Source: Chloranthus sessilifolius
Lineage: Eukaryota; Streptophyta; Magnoliopsida; Chloranthales; Chloranthaceae
NCBI GenBank assembly: GCA_021018995.1
Contig: CM037590.1
Coordinates: 80,446,097-80,510,096, forward strand
DNA length: 64,000 nucleotides
Direction: 5' to 3'
The notes below the pieces were generated by a model that was given only the letters and a program-made list of their open reading frames with translations, was not told the DNA's origin and did not search any database. Of this stretch, positions 44,902-56,996 are shown one piece after another; the stretch's first letter is position 1, and every line of letters begins with the position of its first letter. The position numbers and the translations under genes are program-made.

Positions 44902-45290
44902 TCGGTGTGTACAATACACAAGCAAAGCCAAAATGGGCCAAGAATACCCTGGCATGTATTATACACGCCAGGCCAAATCTGGCCAGGAATAGCCTGGCAT
45001 GTTAATACACATGCCAGACCAAATTGGGGCCAAACATTGCTTGTCGTGTATTTTATACACGCCAAGCCAAAACTATGGGGGGGAAAGTTAAAACACCCGA
45101 GCCCGAGCCCAAAGGGGCTTTTTTCAAAATCCTCTTCTTCCCCCTACCCCAAACCAAAATGGAACTTCCTCCTAGGGTTCCCTTGCATTGATTTGAGCTG
45201 CGTTTCTGCCGGTGTTCCCTCTTGCCGATTAAACGCACGCTCCACGCCGGATCAAGGAACCATTCTTTTGAAGGTGATCATTGTTCTAAC
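44902..45290 (+). promoter_or_regulatory. Relic antisense-gene promoter and leader in element A
   Basis: Four A-type palindromes centred near 44912, 44960, 45005 and 45052, then GTTAAAACACCCGAG where B has TTTAAATAGCCCGAG, then a leader homologous to B 24945-25110 (CTCCTAGGGTTCC) and a splice-donor-like AAGGTGATC. No PMD gene follows: it has been deleted and the sequence reaches the integrase end instead. Confidence 0.75.
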
Positions 45291-47260
45291 CTCATTTCCT
45301 TTGATTTTTCTTGAATTTTTTTGCAATGTGGTTAGGATTCTTGCATTTTTAGATGATGAATGAGTGATTCTTCTTGCAAGTAGAATTATTTATGACTCAT
45401 TTGATTTCTTCCATGTGCATTGGCCTTGATTTTGAGCAAAAATATGATGATTTTTTGATTTTTTTAGTGATTCCCTACTCTTTTTCTCCATACGTTGATG
45501 TGATTAGGGGCTTTTCTTTCCTCTCTTTTGCGTGGATCGAGATGGTCTTTTTTTGTTTGTGCCGTGCACGAAGATGATGTTTTTTTTATTTATTTATATT
45601 ATTTTTTTCTGTTTTTGCATGTTTATTGTGTATATATTTTTGGGTTTTTGTTTGTTGGAAAAAAGAAAGACTTTCTTCTCTTTTTTGTATGTTTATACAT
45701 GTTTTGCTTTGCTTTATTTTTTATTTTTGTTAATTTTTTTTGTTTTTGTAAAATGGGAAACTTGGTATTGTTCCGATTACTCCTTTGGAGATGCAGTGCA
45801 CAGAGTGCGGCCTAAAATAGGAAATGAAAATTTATTATCTTTCGCAAAAGTGCCCTCCTCACCCTGTGATGGTGCATACAGTGTGGGTGTGAAAAATGGG
45901 AAAGAAAAATATATTATCTCTTATAAAAGTGGTCTTTCCGGTCATCAATCCAATCATCCTGGAGTGGGGCGTGCACAGTGCTAGCCTGAATATAGGAAAG
46001 GAAAGTTTATTATCTCTTTTTACTATTATTCTTTTGTGTTTTTGTTGGTTATTTTTTTTTGGTGCCTTAAACGTAAGGGGAAGCAAACAGATCCCAATTT
46101 TGAGCTTAGTCGAACACCTTCACGTGGTTGGATACGAGTGAGGTCAGCAATTTTACAGAGGCCAGAACATCCGCCCCTTTGGATCAAATTGACCTTTTCT
46201 CTTTACCCTGGGTCATATGTTTGACGGTGCAGCTATTTAAGACATTCTTGGTTGTGACCTGATTTGAGCTAACATGAGCGGCCCAGCAAGGAATTAGGTA
46301 GCACAGGAAGGTGAGTGAAGGATTCCTCTCTCTTTCCTCTCCTTTTTTCTATTTCTTCTTCCTTTTCTTTTCTTCATTTTTTCCTTTTTTACTCACAATG
46401 CCCAAGGTGGGTTTTCGTCATGCCCGTTATTTCACTCTTTTTTACCCGTAGCGTCCTTTCGGGTTTTCACTACGTCTATGGGTATACATTTTTAGCCCAA
46501 GCGCCTTTTAAGGTTTTCACCTGGTCCACACAAGCTTGTTGTTTTTACCCATGGCGCCCTTTCAGGTTTTCACTACGTCCATCTTGCTTTGAGCTTGTAT
46601 TTTTTTTTTTTTTTTTTACTTTATCAAAGGCCATGACATGGACGTCGATTCTGTCATAGCCGGCTGGATGGAATTCTTTTGTTTGTCTCATAGTTTGGCT
46701 TGTGCTAACTCAATAGATACTGTGACTAGTCGTGAATCTTAAAGAGGGCTTTATTCAGGGATGTATCTTGGCCATGGGTAAGGTTAGGAATTTTTAAGGT
46801 ATTACGGGTTTAAAAGGTTTCCTTGATAGAGTTCCAGTTGTCATAATACACTTCTTCCTTGGGAAATTTTAACTATACATGCCCCATTTTTTCTTTTCAA
46901 TTTTTGTTCTTTTTACTCTTTTTTTTTCAGACGTCCTCTTTTTGGGATTTTACTTTTTTGATTTTTTTGGATTTGGATTTTATGGTAACTCTTTTCTTCT
47001 TTCTTTTGATGGTGTATACACATATTTTTTTCCTTTTTCTGGGAGGGGTTAATGAAGGAACGACCTTTAGCTCAACAGGGATAGCAAAGGGGTATAAATG
47101 TTTAGGGCCACGTTTTGGCTACTTGGCTTTGAACTGATGGCCTCTTTTACTGGTTCCTTACGCAGTCATGTACCCATCTTATCAATCCTTATCCTACCAC
47201 AGGAGACTTAGGAATAGAAATGTCGGATGTATCCAGCATTGATAGGCTCAAGAAAGTGAA
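45291..47260. other. Element A region between integrase and relic promoter
   Basis: No credible gene. T-rich intron-like sequence (45300-45760), a repeated GGAAA..TTTATTATCT word (45820-46020), and 46395-46600 with three degenerate copies of a roughly 60-bp unit (TTTTACCC..GCGCCCTTT..GGTTTTCAC). A run of 18 T near 46599-46617. The unit probably derives from the basic tail found after Tat integrase. Confidence 0.65.
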
Positions 47261-48340
47261 CTTCATTCATGGTGGCGAGGCAGACGGTGTACCCCAGGAG
47301 TACTTCTCAGAATGACATAAGGTCCTTCCCAGTTGGGCCTGAACTTCCCTCTTGGATCAGTATGGAGGGAGAAGAAGATTTTCTTGAGTACGGTGTCTCC
47401 CACCTTCAGATCTTAATCGCATACATGTTTGTTGTAAAAGCGTACAATTCGGCCGTGATAAACTTGGGTATAGCACAAGGCTAGGAGTCTTTTCTCGTCT
47501 AGCAAGTTTAGCCGCTCAAAGCGAGACCTCTCCTTTTTAGCCTCATGTAGGCCTGATTCCATGAGATTGCGGAGTGAGGGTACTTCAACTTCAACTGGAA
47601 GAACTGCCTTGGTTCCATACACAAGAGAAAATGGTGCTGCCTCTGTAATAGTACGGATTGATGTTCGATAGGCCCATATTGTAAATGATAACTTTTCACT
47701 CCAATCTTGGTAGGTAACAACCATTTTCTCAAGGATGCAAATGATTTTCTTGTTAACGGCCTCCACAGCCCCATTGGTTTACAATCAATCAGGTGACGAG
47801 TGATGGTGCTTGATCTTGTATTGTTCGCAGAAAGCCCTAATGCGCTTGTTCGCAAAGTTGGTGCCATTATCCATGATAATGTCCTTGGGTAGGCCAAACC
47901 GACAAACGATGTTCTTGATGAATTTTTCAACGTGGCTGGTCGTGATGTTCATATAAGATGCGAACCTCTACCCATTTTGGTGAAGTAATCGATGGCGACG
48001 GGGATGAACTGATGCCCATTAGTTGCTTTTGGGTTGACCTTTCCGATGACGTCGAGGCCCCATGTAGTGAATGTCTAAGGAGTGGTCATGCTGTGTAGAT
48101 CAATGGCAGGAGCATGTATTAGACTGGAGTGTTCTTGGCATTTGTAGCACTTCTAAATGTGCCTGCAACAATAAGTTTCCATGGTGGTCCAGAAGAATCC
48201 CTGCTATAGAATCTTCTATGCAAGCATATGTCCGTTGACGTGGGCTCCGCATACTCCCTCATGGATCTCGTTCATGATGTTGGCTGCCTTGCCTTTAGTA
48301 AGGCATCTAAGCAGGATATTGTTGTATGATCACTTGTAGA
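47260..48340 (-). pseudogene. IN: Element A integrase
   Basis: Minus strand, read across frames. CYKCQEHSSLIHAP (zinc domain end, about 48155), GLDVIGKVNPKA (first Asp, about 48050), DIIMDNGTNFAN (second Asp, about 47870) and NGAVEAVNKKI (Glu, about 47770), so D-D-E is present. 47766-47413 is open with LSFTIWAYRTSIRT and PVEVEVPS. After a TGA the C-terminal domain is partly readable (LKVGDTVLKK, NWEGPYVI). Frameshifts make it inactive. Confidence 0.88.
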
Positions 48341-49560
48341 GGCACTCACCACAGTTGACATAATTAATCGCTAAACGTTGGATAGTCCGTCTTGGACGTA
48401 CCATTGGGGAAAGTACAGGTTTCGAGGAAATTCTTGATGTCTAAGAACCATGGAAGTTCGTCATCTAACCTTGTAGGTTCCTCAACCTGGAGGCTGAAGG
48501 ATGGCTCATTTCTTTGTTCAATCATGATCAACTTCATCTCGACTCCATGGGAGATTTCTACCATTGAGGCCAAAGTTGTTAATTCATCGGCAAAGCGAGT
48601 TCTTACCCGTGGGACATAGGACAAAGTAACATTATCGAAGCACGCTATCAGATCTTTGAGGTGCTCATGGTATGGGATCAGCTTCTCATCCTTTATCTTT
48701 CAATCTCTATTTTTCTAGCATATGATCAACTGTGAGTCACAAAATACGCTAACGTGAGTTACATCCAGGTACAAAGCTGCTTGCAGGCCTACTGCACAAG
48801 CTTCATACTCGGCCAAATTGTTGATGCAGGGGAAATTGAGTTTGATGGAAATTGGTACGTGGGATCCTTTTGGCAAAATCAAAATAGCACTGACTCCTTG
48901 ACCTTTGGCATTTGCCGCCTCATCAAAGTGCATTACCCAGGATTTCTCTGTCTCTACGATATGGTCCTCTGTCAAAAACAAGATATCCTCATCTGAGAAT
49001 TCAGTTCTTAAAGGCTCATAATCTAGTAAGGGATTGCCAGCAAAATGATTAGCTAGTGCCTGCCCCTTGATGGACTTCTGAGTGATGTACGTGATGTCAA
49101 ATTCTGATAACAGAAACTGCCAGCGAGCGGTTCGACTAGTGAGAGCCAACTTTTCGAATAGGTATTTCAACGAATCCATTCGTGGTAGGAGTAGAATGAC
49201 CTGGGATAACAAGGAATGGCAGAGCCTTTAGGTAGCCCATATGAGAGCCAGGCATGCTTTCTCCAGATGAGAAAAGAGTGTCTCGTAGTCAGTAAATTTC
49301 TTGCTCAGGTTGTAGATGACCTGCTCTCTTCTTCTTATCTCATCATGATGCCCTAGGACATATCCCATCGATACTTTTATCGTGGAGAGATACATTAAGA
49401 GTGGTCTCCCCGGCTTGGGTGGTACTAAAACTGGTGGGCTGAGAAGGTAGCCTTTGATCTTATCAAATGCTACTTGATAGTCGTCATTCCACTCAACAGG
49501 TGAATCTTTTCTCAGTAGTTTGAAAATCGGTGTGCAGATAGGAGTGAGTTGTGTGATGAA
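48341..49560 (-). pseudogene. RH-aRH: Element A RNase H and additional archaeal-type RNase H
   Basis: The first RNase H is fragmentary (PPKPGRPLLMYLS, then YNLSKKFTDYE and LEKACLAL, 49440-49240). Open 49212-48715 covers its end (WQFLLSEFDITY) and the second RNase H typical of Tat/Ogre: MHFDEAANAKGQGVSAIL, NLAEYEACAVGLQAAL and FCDSQLIIC with the Asp, Glu and Asp residues. A TAG follows. A linker (48624-48364) leads to integrase. Presence of the extra domain supports the Tat assignment. Confidence 0.85.
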
Positions 49561-49568
49561 CCGACTGA

Positions 49569-50771
49569 TTACTGTATCCTACCCAAGAACCCTTCGATCT
49601 CCTGAATAGACAGTGGTGGCATTTTCGTGATGACTTTTACCTTGACTGGATCAACTTCGATACCTCTCTTGCTGATAATGAATCCTAGTAACTTTCCTAA
49701 CATAGCGCCGAATGCGCATTTATGAGGATTCAAACATAGCCTGTATTTTCTAAGCCTCTCAAACAGCTTTTGGAGGTTTATCAAATGGTCACTTCTCTCT
49801 AGTGACTTGGCGATCACGTTGTCGATGTATACCTCAATCTCTCGGTGCATCATGTCATGAAATAGCACCGTCATGGCTATTCAGTATGTTGCGTCGGCAT
49901 TCTTCAACCAGAACGACATGACCCAATAGCAAAAAGTTCCCCAAGGGGTGATGAACACTATCTTCTCTTGGTCTGCTTCTTCCATCTTGATCTGATTGTA
50001 TCCGAAGAATCCATCCATAAATGACAACATCCAATGCCTGGCGGTGTTATCGACCAAGATATCGATGTGTGGCAAAGGGAAGTCATCCTTCAAGCTTGCT
50101 TTGTTTAAGTTCCTGAAATCAATGCATATGCAGACCTTCCCATCCTTCTTTGGTACCGAGATGATATTGGATAACCACTGAGGATACTTAGAGACCATGA
50201 GAAATCCTACATCATATTGCTTGATGACGCCGTCCTTTACTTTCAGCATGCATTCTGGTCGGAGACGTCTCAACTTCTGCTTGACCGGCTTAACATCAGG
50301 GTAGAGTGGCAACTCATGCTCGACCAAATCGGTGTCCAAACCAGGTAAGCCCTCATATGACCATGTGAAGATGTCTTGGTATAACCGAAGGAAATCAATC
50401 ATGCCTTTTCTTTCCTCGGGAGATAGCGATATTCCGATCTTGGTGATTCTAGGAGTCTCCTCGATCCCTAGATTGACATCCTTTGTTTCCTCTACGATAG
50501 GGGTAGGACCATGCCCAAAGTCAAAAAATCGTTCAAAGAGTTCATTAGGGAGCTCCTCAGTAGGGATTTCCTCATCCAAACTCGTGACTCCTACCTCTTC
50601 TTGTACTTCTACAGGAAAGGGGTCGACTTCACGTGAGACGGGATTTTTGATTAAGGCATCATATTCTTCGATTTTCTTGGGAATTTTGAAAGATAATATT
50701 TTTGGATTTTCCATTTTTTCTACTTTTTTAGATTTTTCTTTTTCTTTGGAGAGGGGCTCTTGGCAAACCAA
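49569..50771 (-). pseudogene. RT: Element A reverse transcriptase
   Basis: Minus strand, mostly open 50771-49881, then 49874-49569 in the same or adjacent frame. Blocks: KIGISLSPEERKGMIDFL, FTWSYEGLPGLDTDLVEH, VCICIDFRNLNKASLKDDFP, MLSFMDGFFGYNQIKM (first Asp present). The catalytic box reads YIDN (about 49830) where the family has YVDD, a CpG-type G to A change that removes a metal-binding Asp. A stop sits between ATFQ-type region (49880) and YIDN. Inactive. Confidence 0.9.
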
Positions 50772-51489
50772 GTCCCTATATATACATGGTATTGCCTGCC
50801 AAGGGCTTATCCCACTTTTTATAGGCTATTTTTTTTTAGAAAATGGGTGCTGAATTTCAGGCCACTTGCCACTTCCAGAGTTTGGGACATTGACGCCCAA
50901 TTCTGTACCTGTGGTGCTGCTCCTTTACCTGTTTGGATGGAGGGGGTTGACTGATATCGTTCATTGGAGTCAGCTCCCATCATGTTGATCCTAGGTTCGT
51001 CTGGGACTCTATCCTCAAATGTCAGCAAGGTCCTATGGTGCTTTACCATAGGGGGAGATTGTGCATGTATAGAAAATTCTTCCTCAAAGAGGGACAGAGT
51101 GGCTAGGTCTACTTCTAGGTTGGGGGGAACAATTTGAGGATTTGTGGGGTGGACGGGGGCTACTGGTTTATGTGGGGTTAACTGTGCTGCCCCATTCTAA
51201 TCAATCTTCACGATCCCTACGCTTACAAAGGTCTCCCTGATGTGAGGTCTAGGACGAGGTTCTTCTTCTAAGCTTATTCCCATGGCTTTTGCTGCAGCAA
51301 TTGCTCTAGCCTTCTCCTTGGCCTATCTTACTTCTTCTTCAGTGGGCTTATAGCCTAGCCCAAATCTTACTTGCTGGCCATCCTGGGCCCTAGCAAACTC
51401 TCTTTTGCCCTGTAATCGGGATCCCATCCACTTACCTTTTTTATAGCCCCATTTCTAGAGCATGGCCACCGCTGCGACCATTCGCCTTC

Positions 51490-52446
51490 GATTTTCAAGG
51501 TGATGTTTTCTGGGGCTCTGGGACTACCGCTGATACCTCATATTCGAAGTTGTGGAGATATGCATCTTTGATTGTGTGCGGCACATCTAATACCTTTGGG
51601 TTCTCAATGTTTTGGGTGGATTTTTTTCTTTCACCATGCCCTTCACCTATGATGGTGATGATCATCTGCTCAGTCACAAACTTAAGTTTCTGATGCAATG
51701 TTGAAGGTATTGCCCTGACCTGATGTAACTAAGGGTGCCCTAATAGCAGGTTCAAGGAGGACCTGATGTTCATCACTTGGAAAGGTATGGAAAAGGTCAT
51801 TGGCCCGATTACGAGCTCAAGATCAACTTCCTCGATTATCTCTCTCCTTGTGTTATCAAACCCTCTGGCACTGGTTTTTGTTAGCCTCAACATACAAGGA
51901 TGTACCACTATTTTGGTGGTTGTTCTCAGGGGACACACATACAAAGCAGACCCATTGTCGATCAATACTAATGTGATTACCATATTTCTAGTTTCTACAG
52001 TGATATTGAGGGATTTAGAATGATTATTTCCCTCCTCTGGTAAATCAACATCCGGGCTTACTTGAAGAGATACATGTGCATTTTTAATGCCCCATAAGAG
52101 CTTGAAAATGAAGCGGGGATGTCATTATTAAATCCCAAACTATGATATGGGCTGACATTCTTCTTAGCTGGGTTTTAGGTATGTGTTCTCGGCTCATCTT
52201 CTCAAATGAGTTTACCACAGTTGCATCTTTCTTCCCCTCTGGTTGGACTGGTGCTAGTACTGGTGCATCGAGTTGGTTGGAGATCTTTCCTGACTTGGTG
52301 ACAAAATCAACTGCCTTGTCCCTGCTGCTATCAGCATTAATATCTATTTGACTATAAATGAGTGGGACCTGATGAGGATCATAAGTTAGTCCTAGGATCT
52401 GGAATGGAATGACAATGGGTATTTGATGTGCTTGTACTGATGGCAT
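51490..52446 (-). pseudogene. pro: Element A protease and flanking linker
   Basis: Minus strand. Linker 52446-52084 (with REHIPKTQLRRMSAHIIVWDL). Protease 51983-51729: active loop VLIDNGSALYVCPL (Tat form D-N-G-S), then the RREIIEEVDLELVIGP and SLNLLLGHP blocks. Linker 51698-51495 follows (HNFEYEVSAVVPEP). Between 51490 and 50860 the frame is scrambled. Stops separate the pieces. Confidence 0.82.
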
Positions 52447-52464
52447 TGGAAAGGTGGGTAATAC

Positions 52465-55400
52465 CTAGTTAACTTCTAGAAGGGTGGAAAAGGTGGGCCA
52501 AAGGGGGTTATTGGGGGTGGCGGATGACTGTATGGGGGCTAATATGGGAGGGGTGGGCCACTGATAATTGGTTGGTGATGGAGGGACATGGGGGATAAAA
52601 TCGGCCATCGGGGAATTGCTCAGGGCTGCCGGGTATGGTTGATAGGAGTTGATTTGGACATAATTGACCGGAGGCGGTGATGGGAAATATACCCTAAGAT
52701 CTAAGGGTTCTGTTTGTGGCGTGGAAAAGTGATTTGCCAAATTCAAGGGTTCGATCACCCCAATACTTATATCTTCTTGGTCTCTCTGCCGCGGTGCCAT
52801 AAAATCCTCCTGAGCATGGATATAATCCGATGGATCAAATTCCTCCTTATCTTCTTCCAATGTGCTGATGGTAGGTCTTGGGCCTGCCCCTCCTGGTAGG
52901 TGTGGGTGTAGTGGCACCTGGTGTATATTGGCATGCTGACTGGCTTGGGGAAGTGTTGGAGGGATGATCTTTTTGGCCTCTGTCAAGTCTTGTATTACAT
53001 GTTTTAAAGGAAAACAATGATCAATTGGGTGGCCCGATCCCTGATGGAAGTTGCAATGGGTGTTAGGGTCATAATTTCTCGGGATTGGATTCGGCGTGAC
53101 TGGAGTGCTGTGACCAGACCCTTTTCAATTAACGAAGGCAACAGGATATTTAGTGCCTGCCCCAAGGGTGTGAAGATTCGATCAAAATAGGCTTTTCTCT
53201 GTTTTGGGGTCATCTGTGCCCCTTCGCTATTTCCAATTCTCTACATCGGCTCGCTTCTGGTTGGGGTTTGTTGGGCTGCTCTAAATTGGAATGGGATTGT
53301 GCTGATATTGGGTCGCATGTTGCCAATTGTTTGTACATCTGCCCCAGTTCTTCTTTCATTCCTCTGATCGACGAACCTCCGGACCCCACTGTTTATAGTT
53401 TTATTCAAATGCCCTTCTCTTATCGTATCCTCACAGCGATTGGCATTCCTAACCAATTCAATAAAGGTGGACTGCTGTTGGTATACTAAGAAGTCCGAGA
53501 TGACTGGCAGGGTGTTCTTTGATATCATTTCAATTTGCTAATCGTCAGGTATTCTGTTCTGGACTTCAGATGCCAGCGCCCTTCATCGCCCAAGATAATC
53601 ACTAAATGCTTCTTTGGGCTTCTGCTTTAATCAAGCTAGGTCAGATTTTCTAGGCTCAATGTCTATGTTGTAGATATGCTGTTCTTAGAACAAGTGGGTC
53701 AGGTCTTTCCATGTTTTGATCGTTGAAGGTTCCAACGACATGAACCATCTTAAAGCCGGGCCCGTAAGGCTTTTTTGGAAGACCTTTATGAGCAAATGCT
53801 CATCTGCCCCATACCGACACATGTCTCCATAGTAGGATTTGAGGTGTGCAATAGGGTTGCCTATGCCATTATATTTGTCAAAGGTAGGCACTTTGAACTT
53901 TAGGGGTAAGGGGACTTAGGAGAATAGGCACAAATCAGAAAAGTCTGTGGTGTGAATTTTGGTTCCACTAATTTTCATCAATTGTTTCTAGATTTTGTCC
54001 AGTTGTTATTTTAGCTGCTCTGATTCTTTAGATGGTGGTGCCGCTCTTTCAATTGTCGGTCTCCATTCACTCTATGTTGCCGGGGGGTTGGTGATTGTGG
54101 GTGGTGGAGGATGGATGCTTGTGTGTGCCCCTATGTAAGCCCCGCTATTTCTTATCTCATCTTCCTCATACTGTGGGCCTTCATAAAATTGGGGAAGGGT
54201 GAGATTTTCCTATTAGTGTTGAGTAGTTTGGAGGGGTGTTGGGTGGGACCACTACACATGGGGGAAGCTTGGTGGAATGATGGGATAAGTGGTGGTTAGA
54301 TTTTGGTTTAAGACCTGATGAGGCCATTGAGTTTGGAGGGATACTTGGGGATGGACTTGAGGTGCATGGGGATGGGTGAATTGGGGTTGATGAAGGGCAG
54401 GTGCCGAATACCCGTATTGGGTCGTGTGGGAGGCTTGTGGGTGAGCGAGATATTGCGGGAGTTGTGGTGGGTATGGGTATGAAGATCCAAGGTTTGGTCC
54501 TGGTTGGGCTTGGGTGTAGTGCATGGAGCCTGGATGGGTTTGGGTCATAGGATCCGGATGGGTCGGGACCATGGGGTTTTGGTGGGTCTGGCCCATTGGG
54601 CCTTGATGGGTCTGGCTTGTTGGGTCTTGGTGGGTTTGACCCGTTGGGCCTTGATGGGTGTGGGCCATTAGGCCTTTATGGGTTTGGGCCATTGGGCCTT
54701 GGTGGGTCTGGACCATTGCGCCTTGGTGGGTCTAGCCTGTTGGGCCTTGATGGGTCTGACTTATTGGGCCTTAGTGCCTATTCCATGGGTCCCCTGATAT
54801 ATGGGGGGCTTGAAGGGTAGGGATGATGGGGGGTTGATAAGGGTCATGGGGGAATGAGGCATGAAGATTTGATAATGTATGGGATGGGTTCAGAGGTGTG
54901 TGGGGTGGGGGAGGGAAGTTGTTTTGAGAGGCCTTCCAAGTTGTGTAGGTCTGGACCATCTCACCTATCATGGCCATTAGAGAGGGGGTGGATGGAGATG
55001 GTTCACTTAAGGGGATGTGGGGTGTGGATGAGGTGGATGTGTGGGAAAGATCGGGTATGGCCCTGGTAAAATTGGGCATGACCTAGGTAAACGGGGGGAT
55101 GTGTGGTGGGTTAGAGAAAGTGGATGTGGTATGGGTAAATGCGAAAAAATTTGGTATAGATTGGGGGGATGAGAAATGGGGCATGGTGGTAAAGGTGGGA
55201 AATTGGGGCAGGTCATGGGTGAATGTGGATGGAATGTGGGATGGATCTAGAATGGACATGGAGTTGGAGATGGGTATGGTTTGGGAAAATGAGGAAAAAT
55301 GGGGTGTCAGATTTTGGGTGTTTTGGGCGGCGGTGGATGGGAAAATGGGTGCACCGAAGGGCCCGGTGACGGTAAATGGGGATTGGGTGAGGGGGATGGA

Positions 55401-55490
55401 TGTGAAGACTTCTTCCGCATGGGAATGGGTTGGGGAATGTGACGGGGATGAATCGAGATTGGCGTATGCCTGATCCACTACCCACGACAT
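52465..55490 (-). pseudogene. gag: Element A Gag
   Basis: Minus strand. Same plan as B: MSWVVDQAYANL (55490), Pro-rich leader domain, octapeptide minisatellite (54790-54525), open 154-residue part 54716-54252, Tat gag domain 53891-53240 (FDKYNGIGNPIAHLKSY, LTGPALRWFMSLEPS, EMISKNTLP), zinc knuckle CNFHQGSGHPIDHC of CX2HX4HX4C type (about 53050-53010), and a Pro-rich tail 52986-52465 (EEFDPSDYIHAQEDF). Many stops, including TAGs at Trp-type positions. Confidence 0.87.
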
Positions 55491-55997
55491 GGCTTGGTGG
55501 CGGGTGGGGTACGGGTGCTTCGGATGGGGCCCGTAAAGCTTTCTCCTTCTCCCTCTGTAGGATGACGGAGAGTAAGGCGATGTCGTTGTGTCGGCACTAC
55601 AGGTGTTTTTTTTCTTAGGAGTTTTAATTTTTTCTTGATTTTTTATTTTGATTTTTGATTATTTTTGGATAAAACAAATGAACCTTTAGTACGGGTTCTG
55701 GGGCATTGGAGTTCCCCTTTCGGGTGGTATTTGTACCTTAAATAACTCCCGCGAGGGGATCTCGGCGTGCTTCGGAAGAGTTAAAGGGAAAACCTTTGAT
55801 CAATTGAAGGCATGAGAAACAATGCAAACAACCCGATCCCCCAAAGCCAGTCAATAAGAAGTTACCCTCTTTTGACTTGCGACGGCGTATTGGGTGTCGA
55901 AGAGTGTGAGACCTACCAGAGGAGCTAAACCACTAAGTGGGGGACTCGAGGAGGTGATAATGGCTTCAGATTCGGGCTGCCAAGCCTAGAACAGGCT

Positions 55998-56190
55998 TGG
56001 CGTATGCATTATATGTGCCAGGCCAAATTCTAGAGAATATGGATTGCCGTGCGTATTATACACGCCAAGCTAATTCTGTTCAGTTTTGGCTTGGCATGTG
56101 TAATATACACGCTAGAGCAATTCTGGGAAAATTAAGCTTTGTGTGTATTTTACACACGCCAATTATAAACAGAGTGTATAATTATATAAG
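55998..56190 (+). promoter_or_regulatory. Palindrome array and antisense TATA in A leader
   Basis: Centres 56009, 56056, 56103 and 56149 (47, 47, 46 bp). TATATAAG starts 34 bp after the last centre on the plus strand, the distance seen in the antisense-gene promoters of B (28 and 38 bp). This would drive transcription antisense to A, into its 5' LTR. Confidence 0.65.
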
Positions 56191-56976
56191 CAGTAGAACA
56201 ACAAGCTCGAATTCAGTCTCTTTTTCTAGTTTTTCTGAAAGCAATGCATCCGGGGACAAAGTTTTGCATTGTAACGGGTCCCTCCTCACCAAGCCTAGGG
56301 ATACAGGGTTGATTCGGGTCAACTAACTCATTCCCCCATGGTTTTAAGCTTCGTAACAAGATCAGTTACCCACCCTATATACCTCTGGCGTAAGCGCCTT
56401 CTCAGATACTGTATGGGGTGGTACTTTTTCAAATCATCACCACTAGGGGCTACCGCAGTACTAAGAACCGGGTATTTGTATCTTTGCCTAAAACTTCCAA
56501 CCCTTGATAAAATCTACCCCCGACAAAATTCAATTAAGTCACCTTCTTGGTTCAATTTTATTTTTTTTATTTTTAAGGGAGTTTTGCTTTAAATTCCAAA
56601 AATCGGGGGTGATGGTCCCGTGCCGCCTCTACGGGCTGACGTTCACTGGTACGATATGATTGCAATAAATTAAATGCTCACATAGGCTCACCAAACGGTT
56701 AAGGCTTGTAAATGCGCAAGTAAGCCCGCCAATTGGCTAAGGCATGTAAATGACGGAAAATAAAAGAATGGTAAAGACGATATTCAAGTAGGCCCGCCAA
56801 TTGGCTAAGGCACGTAAATGACAAAAAAGTAGGGGTAAGTAATAACAAGACCGAATTGTAGGGGTGAGAAAAATCAATGAAATCATAGGAGTGGGTGAAA
56901 AATTAGAAGAGACATAAGCAAATGTTAGTGAAAATGACAAAAAGGACAAACTTCAAGGGAAAGCTCTACTAGCTAC

Positions 56977-56994
56977 TCCCTAGTAGAGTCGCCA
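56977..56994 (-). promoter_or_regulatory. Element A primer binding site, tRNA-Arg type
   Basis: Minus strand TGGCGACTCTACTAGGGA, two bases after the LTR end. It matches the complement of a plant tRNA-Arg 3' end (TGGCGACTCCGCTGGGGA) except for three transitions. tRNA-Arg is a known Ogre/Tat primer. Confidence 0.78.
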
Positions 56995-56996
56995 TC

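Larger units (their letters stand above)
55491..56996 (-). other. Element A 5' leader
   Basis: No gene. Carries four A palindromes (55998-56162), a plus-strand TATATAAG at 56183-56190, and at 56680-56830 two to three copies of a roughly 65-bp unit (GCCCGCCAATTGGCTAAGGC). The leader region up to 56580 is shared with B. Confidence 0.8.

Noticed and set aside
44677-45363. 228-residue plus-strand frame in element A
   Set aside because: It crosses the T-rich tract, the palindromes and the relic promoter; no homologous frame in element B, and the sequence is explained as leader.
45300-45760. Hydrophobic frames near 45.4-46.0 kb
   Set aside because: Product of T-rich intron-like sequence homologous to the B leader intron.
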